From contig NW_025064904.1 in NCBI RefSeq assembly GCF_019112545.1, forward strand, positions 310,001 to 374,000: a DNA stretch of 64,000 nt. The letters are read 5' to 3'. The stretch is from Guyanagaster necrorhizus (Eukaryota > Basidiomycota > Agaricomycetes > Agaricales > Physalacriaceae). A program made the position numbers and the translations under genes. This document shows, piece by piece, positions 15,901-25,594 of the stretch. Under the pieces are notes generated by a model. That model was not told where the DNA came from. It did no database searches and saw only the letters and a program-made list of their open reading frames with translations. Each line of letters starts with the position of its first letter. Within the stretch, counting starts at the first letter, position 1.

Positions 15901-17327
15901 ATGCCAAGTACTTTCTGCAATAGCAGGAAGGTCGTATATGCTTGCTGCAACCACAGAATGTATTGAAAAGAGACCCATGATTGTGTCAAGCACTTGATCT
16001 GCAAAGTCGGTCGGGAGGCGATCTGAAATCCTCGCGATGCCTTTGGCCGCTGACCATCGGACGATGGTGTCCTAGGCATAATCCATCAATGCATTGTACT
16101 GAAGAGTTTTTTAAAAATTGTACTTTATCTTGGAGGCTCTGAAAGAGCTGCTCCAGCATGACTTCGATCGAGTCCGGGACCTCGATGCTATCCTGGCTGT
16201 CAGTCCCCCCGGCCGATCTGGCCGGTAATATGCGTAACGCTACGCGTGATACGAGCTTCGTTTTATACTTCCTGACAACGGTATTAGCGAAGAGAGCTGA
16301 TTCGCCCTCAACAGTGGCAGCGATGGCAAGAACATCGGGTAGAGCCATTTCAATTTGACCCACAGATCCTGACTTTAAAACCTCGCATAGAACCTGTAGG
16401 AGTCCAATGACCTAACGTCGCGTTCAGATGTCTACGAAATAGACGAATATAAAAGAATGTTTACCGTGAAAGGATTCTTGGACTCTCTGATGGTTTCTTT
16501 ACACCAGGACAGGTAAAGGCGAAATATCGTGAGGGTATCCTTTCTAATTCAATAAGCAACACATTTTGTGACTTGATCGCGAACACACCTCATATACAGA
16601 CGTGAAAGCATAATTGCAGCGCCTTCGCGCTCTAAGCCAGCCTTGGACAGGAATTCTTTACCGATGTGCTCTATGGAAAGGGCTGTGTGGTTTCCGCCTT
16701 CGACCACATCGAATTGTGCCAAATCAAAAGGAAGCATGCAGATAAGAGACAGCCAAAGTAAAAAGGTATAACGCAGAGCCCATTGGTCTACTTCAACCAC
16801 TAAAGAGTTCGCATTTTGCATATAAGTCAATGCAATAGATAGATCCGCGATTTCGTGGGGAAGAAATCTGGCTAGAACATTGTTAGAAGAGACAGGCGGA
16901 TTACATACGAACGAATGCTGACTGATTGTCTTGTATCCGCGGCACTTGATATAGCGGTATAAGAGCAGAGCGACGCGTTGCACACGTTCCGATGAGAAGA
17001 CTATTGAACAATCGGATATGGATACATTTGCATGCGACTTTAGACTGTCCACCACGGGAACAACAAGGCCCTCGAAGTACGGATCCAAGAGATAGGATTG
17101 TTCTTGATATTCATCGAGCTGACAGATCTTCAGAGATTGTAGCTACGATCTTGAGGGTGCATACGCACTATGTCTGAGAGCTTCTGCAACAAGACTATCT
17201 CTTCCTTGCTTTCTTCCGCGGTAGGCACGACAGTCAAATCCAATGCAAGGAGAGATTGTTGAATATCCGCAAATTCGGCATGCTTCTCGAATCTTGCAAA
17301 CAGCTTTCCTTCTCCAGACCCATCCAT
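12924..17327 (-). CDS. Tubulin-folding cofactor D (TBCD/Alp1 family)
   Basis: Multi-exon gene read from ATG at 17327 to TGA at 12924-12926, roughly 1,100 residues after removal of many 45-65 nt introns. Cofactor D takes beta-tubulin from cofactor A and forms the supercomplex with C and E that releases assembly-competent tubulin dimers. Family landmarks in order: LDEYQEQSYLLDPYFEG after the first intron, RFLPHEIADL, VRWSAAKGIARISDRLP, the HEAT-type block GSNVRDAAAYVFWALAR (about 15,690), RHWDVNLRQLASQSLRLIC (about 15,250), and the C-terminal domain block GLEDYTIDERGDVGSWIR (about 14,240). The last intron needs donor GTGGGT near 13,050 to reach the final exon, which ends ESFKGEI. Sampled junctions keep frame, so it appears intact. 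The N-terminus faces the nucleolin gene across 205 bp. Confidence 0.92.
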
Positions 17328-17532
17328 GGTTGGAAATAATCGATACGGGCAGAAAATATTGTGCTATCGTTCAACTCTCAACGGTCATGGAGGTCGGTGT
17401 CGATGGCGGTGGGATAAATTTCCCAAAATGTACCGTGCGAATGTCTTCCACGTGACTAACTTGCCTAAAAAATTTTTGACATCACCGCTACTTCCCTCCA
17501 TCCACCCTATCCTTTTTTTTTTTTTCGTCGTC
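17328..17532. promoter_or_regulatory. Divergent promoter, cofactor D / nucleolin
   Basis: These 205 bp separate two start codons pointing away from each other, so both promoters must lie here or overlap the genes. A run of about 14 T residues (about 17,512-17,525) ends just before the nucleolin start, as seen in many highly expressed fungal genes. No clear TATA box was found. Confidence 0.6.
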
Positions 17533-19358
17533 ATGGCCAAAGCTACTAAAGTTGACAAAAAGGTCGACAAGAAGAAGGAGTCTAAGAAGGCTGACAAGTC
17601 TGCAAAGGCTGTCATAAACGTATGTTAAAATTTCCGCAAATGAGATACCAGGGCTCAAGACAGTGATAGAAGCCCCCTTCACCCGTTAAGGCCGTGGTTG
17701 ATGAGAAAGTATGTTAGACCTCGCCTTTGCAAATGATACAAGCCAATGACAATGGTATTAGAAGTCGAAAAAATCGACAAAGCCTGTGAAGAAGGCCAAG
17801 GCTGAGTTGTCATCGTCGGAATCTGAGGATGAAAAGCCCAAAGGCAAGGGAAAGGTATGCTCTAGTTCTGTTACTCAGGAGCGAATTTGATGTTCACCCA
17901 CCACATAGGCCAAGGTGTCTAAATCATCGTCAGAGGAGAGCAGCGAATCTGAATCTGAAGATGAAAAACCCAAGGTTGCCCAGGTTAGCTCGAAGAAGGC
18001 CGCTGTTCAGTCAGACTCTAGCGAAAGCTCAGAGGACGAGGAACCGAAAGCATCCGTACCCAAAAAAGTTGCTGTTAAATCCGATTCTTCTGACTCTGAT
18101 TCAGAGTCAGAATCGGACGCTAGGCCCGTCGCCGCAACTAAAAAAGATGAATCCTCTTCAGACGAATCATCAGAAAGCGAAAGCGATGGAAAGGAGAGAC
18201 CATCTGTGCCTACACAGAAGAAGCCTATACCTGCAAAAAAAGTCGCTTCATCTTCAGACTCGTCAGACAGCGAAACCGACGAAGAGGATGCAAAGAAACC
18301 CGCGGCTGCATCCAAGAAGGCAGAGTCTTCGAGTGGCGAGTCTTCAGATTCAGATTCTGACGATGAAGAAGCGGGCAAGAAGACGCAGGAAGACAAATCG
18401 TCCGACTCGGATTCGGATGTTGAGATGGACGATGACTCTGCTAAGCCAGTTGTGAATGGTACGCCTTGGCATTCTATACAAGTTCTCTTCCTCATCTGTC
18501 TCAGGCAAGCGCAAAGCCGCCGGTGATGACGCTGCGCCTTCCAAAAAGATAAAACTTGCCAATGGTGCTGCTGCTCTCGCTGCCACCGATGAAGAAGCTA
18601 CAAAATCCATCTTTGTTGGCAAACTTTCTTGGGGTGTTGATGATGAGCGACTAGCGACCGAGTTCGCTGAATGCGGCGAGGTCGTTTCTGCCCACGTTCA
18701 GCTTGACCGCAACACGGGCAAGTCTCGTGGATTCGGATACGTACACTTCACCTCGGCAGACGCAGTGGAGAAAGCACTAGAAATGTCTGGTCATGAGATC
18801 GACGGACGTGCTATATTCGTCGACAGATCGCAACCCCCCTCTGCAGATCGCACGGCTGGTCGAGGTAGGAAGTTTGGTGATGAGGCAAGTGAACCGAGCA
18901 GCACGCTCTTCTTGGGTAACCTCAGCTTCGATGCGAACGAGGACAATGTGTGGGAGTTCTTCAACGAGTATGGCGTGAAGAACGTCCGACTTCCAACGGA
19001 CCGGGACACCGGGCGCATGAAGGGGTTTGGATACGTCGAGTTTGAGGATATTGAGGGTGCGAAGAAAGCATTTACTGCCGCGCAAGGTCAGGAGATCGCT
19101 GGTAGGGCTATCCGGGTTGACTATTCGCAACCGCGTGATGCTTCTGGTGGTGGTGGACGTGGAAGAGGTGGAGGCCGTGGATTTGGTGATCGTGGTGGAC
19201 GCGGCGGCGGTAGAGGGTTTGGTGACCGTGGCGGACGTGGTGGTGGCAGAGGATTTGGTGGCGACCGTGGCGGACGCGGTGGAAGGGGCGGACGAGGAGG
19301 ATTTAATCCTCGGTCAGGCGGTATCATGCCTTTCGAAAACAAAAAGATCACATTCTAA
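17533..19358 (+). CDS. Nucleolin-like RNA-binding protein (Nsr1/Gar2 type)
   Basis: Five exons: 17533-17619, 17670-17708, 17762-17854, 17909-18458, 18505-19358; 1623 nt, 540 residues. Architecture is classic nucleolin: a lysine-rich N-terminus, then about 200 residues of alternating Ser/acidic tracts (probable CK2 targets) and lysines, a basic segment (GKRKAAGDDAAPSKKIK), two RRM domains and a glycine/arginine-rich tail. RRM1 carries RNP2-like SIFVGKLSW and RNP1-like KSRGFGYVHF. RRM2 carries TLFLGNLSF and RMKGFGYVEF. Such proteins act in the nucleolus in pre-rRNA processing and 40S assembly. The end PFENKKITF is also typical. The four introns are 45-54 nt with GT-AG ends and all keep frame. 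Intact; the family call is very secure, the exact orthology to Nsr1 or Gar2 less so. Confidence 0.95.
19143..19320 (+). repeat. GAR-domain tandem repeat inside the nucleolin gene
   Basis: The coding sequence here repeats a 12-residue unit of the form GGRGFGDRGGRG about three times before shortening to GGRGGRGG. This is the RGG/GAR tail of the nucleolin-like protein, normally an arginine-methylation and RNA-binding region. At DNA level it is an imperfect repeat of about 36 bp. Confidence 0.8.
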
Positions 19359-19530
19359 ACCTGATTTTCATCTTGCATCCATGCTGATTATGTTCATTTA
19401 TTACTACCTCGTCGTCCTCATGCTGTTAATGACCAATGTCTGAGACGTTTACATGGACGAAACGTGGTTACATTCAGTGAATTCGCACTGAGTGATGCAG
19501 AAAGGAAGTTGGATGGACCATCAATACAAA

Positions 19531-20532
19531 CTATCCGATGTCTGTGTTGTCTGAGGCTTTGGGACTGGCAGAGGCTAAGAATATTGCCTTGTCTGTCTCG
19601 TTCAATACTTCTTCAAGCTGAGCCATGACCTCTTTTTCTTCTCTAGCATCTTTATGCTCCCAATACATCCTGACATGACGAACAAGTCTTTCTTTGGGTA
19701 TATTCTTTGCCTTGTAATCGTCGAACGCAATGAGCATACCGTGTTGACTCAGCCACTCTATGAGGTAATCAATATCAAACGAATCGGTAAGTGCTTTCTT
19801 CAAGGTTTTGGGACGGAGAGATTTGTAGATCTGGCACCAGCGCTGGAGCTTAGTGAGGATTAAAATGATGGGATGGAGGATGGGTAAAGCTAAAATTTGA
19901 CTGTGAGAAGAACAAGACAATATAGAGAGGGAAGCACTTGCTTGTTTCGGAGGAAGCAATACATGGTACATTGTAGACAAGATCTACTGAATCTGGAAGA
20001 CCAAGAGTTCCAGCTGAAAGTGTCTCGATAAGGACGATGCTCTTGCTCCGGGAAAGAAGTTCAATTCCGGTGAACTTCTTTGGACTGGACTTGACAGTCT
20101 CTTCTGGATTCTGTGATTCTGGATCTTCAGAGAATGCATCCAAGTCCTGTATAGAACCAATTTGTCAGACCAGATGTAGATATTGTACAGGTGATTGAGA
20201 TACCTCAACGAAATAAAATTTAAGAATGTTCTCTGTAAATCGTTTGTCCAACTCTGTCACTTTCTCTCGCAGGGTCGAAAGATCCAAGGTGTCTTTGGGG
20301 ATTTCTATCAAAATATCGATATCATATCTAACACAAGAACTGTCAGTCAATTATTTGAAGAGACCTTTTTTTCACCTATCTCTGTGCGTCTTTCACTACC
20401 AAGGAGACACCAAGCAAACCCACCGATGTAGGCACGGCGAATAGTGAGCTCGGTCAGAATTTCAGAGAGAACTCTTGCAGCATGTTTTTGCGAGTCATGG
20501 CTGGTAGTTATGTGGATTTCTTTGGGGCCCAT
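19531..20532 (-). CDS. Fungal nucleotidyltransferase-fold protein, junction 1 doubtful
   Basis: Four coding blocks on the minus strand. The first (ATG at 20532) contains IGGFAWCLLGSERRTE and the second begins YDIDILIEI. Together these give the GS...DxD pattern of the minimal nucleotidyltransferase fold seen in many basidiomycete proteins of this kind. Junctions 2 (VE-DLDAF) and 3 (SSETSN-QILALP) use clean GT-AG introns in frame. Block 4 continues HPIILILTKLQRW and RPKTLKKALTD and stops at 19531. Junction 1 is a problem: the obvious donor GTGAAA (near 20,373) and acceptor TTAG (near 20,324) leave 8 extra bases between RTE and DID and shift frame. No other GT-AG pair I tried restores it. It may be a pseudogene or use an unusual splice. 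Substrate unknown. Converges with the nucleolin gene at 172 bp. Confidence 0.65.
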
Positions 20533-20718
20533 AGATGAAGATGGTTGGTAATGTCGAACAATGGCAAAAGGAGTTCAATCATAGCACAGCTACCATCGGG
20601 CCTTTCACGTGCTTCCAAAGTGATTCTTGGCGGCACAGGTTTCGGAACCTGACCACAATCCACGATAATGTCTATGCAACCATCGCACATTTCTCTACCC
20701 AACACCATTCACACCATT
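20533..20718. promoter_or_regulatory. Divergent promoter region, nucleotidyltransferase / broken hypothetical
   Basis: These 186 bp separate the ATG at 20532 (minus) from the ATG at 20719 (plus). No clear TATA box was seen. The assignment rests on the head-to-head arrangement only. Confidence 0.35.
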
Positions 20719-21513
20719 ATGTTCCCCAGTTCTGACGCCAGAGGAGATATCAACCCATTCTCCCTGCCTCCTGAAACACTGGTCGACCTCTCTGTGGATG
20801 TTGAACAGAGCTGGGATAGTCGTGACGGAATGGCGGACTTTACTATATAGGCGGATGAATGTGCCATTAGTTCCTTTTGTGAATGTTATTTCTTATCATC
20901 GTCCCTGTAGTCTAAATCTCTTCAGAACTTTTCGTACATCGTCCCCGATGATAAGCTGCAAGAGGCGTCAGAAGTCCTCACTTCCATAGGCTTACCGCTA
21001 TCCGTCCCCCACCCGATATATCTTTCCACAGGAGGAGACCTATTTGCAAAGGCCCTCCTTCACAGAATAACTCTATCAGCTAATCTCGGGCCAGCGCGGT
21101 TCATCCTACTCTACCCATCATCCTTTTACCCATTTCGTCCTTCCGAGCTGGAGTCTGTCAATCAACCCCTCTTTGGTCTTGATTTTTTGTCTGTACCGCT
21201 CAATGTGCCAACCACATCAGCGACTTACGCATCTCTTGTCCGTACTGCAGCTGTGTACGAGAGGAACAATGACACGAGGAAGACGCTGTTAAGCGAGTTG
21301 GCTCAACTGGCACTCTATAACCTATATGACGGTGATTATGGGAAATATTCAGGAGACGAGGATGACGACGAAGAAAGCGAAAGGGAAATACAGCAGGCCG
21401 TCGCTGTTGTACGTGGGTGGACTTAGAATGCAGATGAAGAATGGATTGGTGATGCGCTGGCGGAAGTCGTTGCTACAGCTGCATATGATACTCTTCCATG
21501 GAGGGTCTGTTGA
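20719..21513 (+). pseudogene. Basidiomycete hypothetical protein, interrupted
   Basis: A plus-strand frame opens with MFPSSDARGDINPFSLPPE and reaches a stop at 20848-20850. The same frame reopens by 20911 and runs through FSYIVPDDKLQEASEVLTS, GLPLSVPHPIYLSTGGD and RFILLYPSSFYPF to a TAG at 21424-21426. After the stop the same frame continues with ADEEWIGDALAEVV and ends at 21511-21513. The last block reads like the natural C-terminus, and only about 20 bases are available for an intron there. I recall similar proteins of unknown function in Agaricomycetes with an EEWxGDAL end, but cannot verify this here. The first stop might be removed by an intron whose acceptor is CTGTAG at 20910. Function unknown. 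Confidence 0.55.
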
Positions 21514-21992
21514 GGGTGCAGGCATTGGTTACAATATCAGGTAAGCCCTAGATTTGCAGTCTGAGCACCAGAGGAATACATATAGCAACTATCATGTTAC
21601 GATCACGTACAGACATGTGTGGAGCCACGCCGATATTACTTGTTAGAAACCGGCCTTTCACAATTTGATAGTGCTGGTATATTTTTGCAGATAAGGGAAA
21701 GGATTGCCGATTTATTATTGCCGTAATAACGAGGCAGAAGCTCAGGCATAGACATCATTTTTGACGATTAGGTCTGCCCTGGCTTGTCGAAGAGCTATTG
21801 AGGGGTATAGAAGAGAGTGTTTATATATTTTTATTCTTTTTGTATGATTCATACAGTCAATATTAATGAACATCCATTCCATAATGATAATGTACTACTC
21901 CGACTACAATGTTTGGCCCGTTGTTAGGATCGAGGAATGTTGTGTTGGTCGTCGATCAAATTTCTATTTTTCTTTGCTATTAGAAACACATA
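21514..21992 (+). other. Intergenic stretch upstream of BUD22
   Basis: Nearly 480 bp without a gene. It is AT-rich around 21,820-21,900 (runs such as TATATATTTTTATTC). It should hold the BUD22 promoter, but no specific element can be assigned. Confidence 0.4.
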
Positions 21993-23524
21993 ATGGCTGA
22001 AAAACGAGGAGTGAAACGCAAGAGGAACGAAGCGCCAAAGGAGGTGTGTGCTGCAGTATCCACATTGTCAGATGTCTCAATACTCAGCACAGAAGGATTT
22101 AGGTGTAAAGATTGGTGGAAAATTAGTGCGAATCTCCGTTTTCTTCTTATCTGCCCTTCTGTTGAGTACTTCCAGCATCACGATTTAAGGGAAGTCAAAA
22201 AAGCGGCGAAGAAGGCCAAGAATTTTGAGACTCAGAAGCTTGTAAAGAAACTCAAGACGTTACGGTCTGTGTCTGGTTTTTCACTTTGGGTACCCCCTTC
22301 TTACACTTCGAAATTCTTCAGAAATAGAAATGAAGACCATTCACAAATAACAGAATGCGAATCCGAGTTGGATGAGCTCAAGGTCATTCTCATTTTCGAC
22401 CTGTTTTTTATACCGGTACTTATTATCACTATCAAGCAGGGCCTCAACCACGAAGCCGTAGCAAGAACTGCGCTACGGTCGAAACTGCTCAAAGACAGGA
22501 TACTCTCCGGGAATGAATACGTACAGGCTGCGATGTCAGACCAGCTCCAGTCTAATCTTCTCGGCGGGAGTACCAAAGTGCAGGGCCGCATCCTAAGCTC
22601 CAAGGTTCTCGCTGTTGAAATTGCCAACATCATCGAGGGTCTTCGAGCGGTTATCCTTCCGCCCGCTGATGAGGATGTCGAAACGTCAGAGCCCCCGAGG
22701 AAAATGACAAAGGTCGAGGTGAAAGATGGCGAGGGGGAGGACGACGACGACGATGAGGAAGAAGTTGAAGCCGGCGATGAGATGGGCTGGGAATCTGGAA
22801 CTGTGGGGGATGATGAGAAGGAGAATGATGACGGATGGGAGTCTGGCTCTCTCGACGAGGATGGAAACGTCGATGAAGGAGACGATGATACCGAAGTCCC
22901 TCTCGCAGGTCCGAGAGCCAAACCCACCGGTACCAAGGCCCAAAGTAAATCCTCTACGGGTGGATCGACGTTTCTTCCATCCCTATCGGTTGGATTCATC
23001 AAAGGAAACGAGGATTCGGACTGGAGCGAGAGTGATGCGAAAGCAGGAGACATTGAGCAGAAGAAGAATCGGAGGGGACAACGGGCTAGGCGGGCGTAAG
23101 TCTCTCTCTGTTTGAATTTTTGCTGTTATCTAACTAGTAATATAGAATTTGGGAGAAGAAGTATGGGAAAAATGCCAATCACAAGAAACAGGAGGCTATG
23201 GCGGCTGCGATTGAGCCTGGTCGCAAAAGATGGAGCAATTCCGACGGGGGTCCTTCTAATCGTCGTTATGATAGCCGCCCGTCGCACGGGAGTGCTAAGG
23301 ATGGCAAGTTCAAAGCGCGCGATAAGGGCTCAGAGGGGCAGCACCACCAACGTCAAGACACTGGCTGGGAGCAACGGAAGGCCTTTACCCGCGACGACTC
23401 TATAGTGAAACCAGACGACGGAAAGGAGGCCCTTCATCCGTCTTGGGAAGCTAAACGAAGACTGCAAGCGAAGCAGCAAATGTTGACCAACCATGTTCAG
23501 AACAGAAAGATTAAATTCGCATGA
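21993..23524 (+). CDS. BUD22-family ribosome biogenesis protein
   Basis: Six exons: 21993-22043, 22093-22125, 22176-22264, 22322-22382, 22440-23095, 23146-23524; 1269 nt, 422 residues. Bud22 is a nucleolar protein needed for 18S rRNA maturation and 40S subunit production in yeast. The N-terminal half reads KIGGKLHHDLREVKKAAKKAK followed by a basic helix, then LNHEAVARTALRSKLLKDR. The middle is a long acidic, disordered tract (about residues 170-260). The C-terminal signature is NRRGQRARRAIWEKKYG, then LHPSWEAKRRLQ near the end, both hallmarks of the BUD22 domain. A continuous 368-codon frame reads through the introns, so the short in-frame second exon (33 nt) is easy to miss. It appears intact and converges on the MYND-like gene with 124 bp between stops. 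Confidence 0.88.
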
Positions 23525-23648
23525 TGTAACTATGTGTTCCCTAAAGAATAGCAACATGCAAGTCTATAGCAATTGGGCGTGGATGCCAAAAACTGAAAGG
23601 GAAGGCGTAGAATGATGAGATATGTACAGGTGTTATAACGGCGTGAAT

Positions 23649-24358
23649 TCAAAACGAGGTAGTCCGGGAACATACATGGCTTCTCCTGCCTTGCAACCTA
23701 CAGTCCCTGGAACACCACATTTCCCCGCACTTCCCACAGCGGGGGTAGTCGGACCCTGGCTTCCCACAGGTAGCACATCGCACTCTGTCGGTGCAGAATT
23801 TTGACTTTCTCTCAAGCGAGGCAAGGATGGGGTTCAGTTCCGAGTGAAAACTAACATGTGCTGGCGGGTGCAAGGTAGTCTCTAATAGTGTATGGATAGC
23901 AGAAGGGCCGTCCTGGGAGGAGCTGTCCGAAATATAGGATGATGTACGGCTAATGGACGGAATGGACGGCGATGTAGGGGACGATGGTTCGCTCCATGTG
24001 TCCTGCCACACAAGGGGGGTTCGAACACGACGACGAAAGAAGCCGGTTGTCCTGGTGTCAAACTGGCAAAGGGACGAGGAGGCAGATGGTGTGGGCGTGA
24101 AAGCGCCGTATGCTTCGTGGGTCCCTGACCGTATTGCCGTGGCGACCAACGGTTCCACTTTGAACTGGACTGTTACCTTTGACGCGCAAGCTGAGAGACC
24201 AGATAGGAGAGAAATTGTGCGTTTGCGTGTGGTTGGCGACTGGGGAGGGCTGGTATCAGTATCTAGTAGCAGCAACAGGGAATACTCACCTGGCCGTCTC
24301 CAAAGCTCGTGCGGAAAAGAGTCTCAATGGCCATTTGGGGCGTTGACTGGGATGGCAT
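23649..24358 (-). CDS. Small MYND-like zinc-finger protein
   Basis: Two exons: 24358-24290 and 24239-23649, with a 50 nt intron; 219 residues. The first exon starts MPSQSTPQMAIETLFRTSFGD and joins in phase 0 to SPTTRKRTISLL. The middle of the protein is Ser/Thr/Pro-rich and presumably disordered. The C-terminus has a Cys-rich module: VRCATCGKPGSDYPRCGKC, then GEMWCSRDC and a final RRSHVC. The order (CxxC, x8, CxxC, x4, CxxxC, x7, HxC) matches a MYND finger except that the last pair is H-x-C instead of the usual H-x3-C. MYND fingers bind short proline-rich peptides. The partner is unknown. A shorter product starting at 24275 inside the intron is possible but less likely. Confidence 0.7.
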
Positions 24359-25594
24359 TTATTTAGAGGGTGCGAGGAACACTTAACATCCGAGTCCTTT
24401 ATATAACACGATCAGCGACACCAGGTACCTCATGGAGCTCTGCTTACGGAATAGTGGGGTCGTCTTGCAATATATATCCGGACGACAAGATTGTTTACTC
24501 TAGCTGTAGGTAAGGGTAACTAGACGGAGTGATGAGATCAAAGACAGGGATGTAAAATTCAAATTCTGCAAATTTCACATCCAAACTTAGTAGTCATCTG
24601 CCACAAAAGGACTAATGTTCCCACGTACCCACTAATCATATTATCGGCTTCTAAATGTACTCTTTCCCATGGTCGATATCTGCTACTATCTTGTATATCT
24701 CCCTGCCACATCGATCCTTTTGCCTGCCTACCCTGTGTTCTCCATCTCCAAACGTTATGTCAAAGTTAACAAACAGGCAGTGTCAGTGTCATACATAGTC
24801 TACCGGTGCTTTTTTATCTTCGGTTCGGCAGGCTTTCTTGACTTTGCGATGCGGAGAAAGCCTATGTCATACGAGTTCGCCGTTTCAAAGTTCTCAGCCT
24901 CTCTGTCTACGGTCTACTATCCGTGAATCTGCATTCAGGAAGTGGTCGGACCTGCTTCTGCGACGCGACTTCTCTCTGTTTACATTTGTTATCTTTCCGT
25001 ATCAGCAATCACCGTTTCTCTTGGCTCTCGTTCCTAACAGATCACATCAATATAGTACGTACGGGCGTGTAGATTCGGGATTTATTCATCTACTTAGCTA
25101 GTAAAGCCACCGTCCCTAAAGATTTCGGTTCGGTTCCTTCTGGAAGATTATTCAGTGGTTCCGGAACGATTTATTTTGTTCGACTGAATGTTAGACGTCG
25201 TTGTTTCCTACTCCATTCCGGGCCGTACTTCTATGGGTTCGGCACTTCTGTCGAGTCGCTTTTCTACGTCCAGCTGATGTACAACGTGATCTCAGTGCCT
25301 GACTTATAGAAGTCTGTCGAATCACGCCCCCCCACTGTACACACATTATCTCCATGAATACGTGGCATTGTACAGGGGATATGTTGAGGGAGAACTCGTG
25401 TACTGACCTGGACGTAGCCATTCGAGGTCCTCTGACAGTCACTTGGGCACCTGTGTTTCCTCGCGTTTTAGGCCATTAGACCGTCTTCAATTCAGGCATC
25501 TTGGCGATTCAAGCGCCGATGCACGCTAACGAACAGATATATGTCGCGACCTTTCTCCAGTGGATGGCGGTCCTCTTCTCCCTACCTCTGCAAC
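24359..25594. other. 1.2 kb divergent intergenic region
   Basis: This separates the MYND-like gene (minus) from the sugar transporter (plus). Short open frames (for example 24669-24926 plus) show no motif. CTATATAC-like and TTATATAA-like AT stretches lie near 24,400 and 24,470. Nothing further can be supported. Confidence 0.4.

Noticed and set aside
18007..18495. 162-codon Ser/Glu-rich frame antisense to the nucleolin gene
   Set aside because: It mirrors the alternating Ser/Asp-Glu codons of the sense strand, which avoid stops on both strands. The sense strand has domains and introns, the antisense has none.
22301..23053. 250-codon minus-strand frame opposite BUD22
   Set aside because: Low-complexity shadow of the acidic tract. 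BUD22 exons and motifs on the plus strand explain the region.
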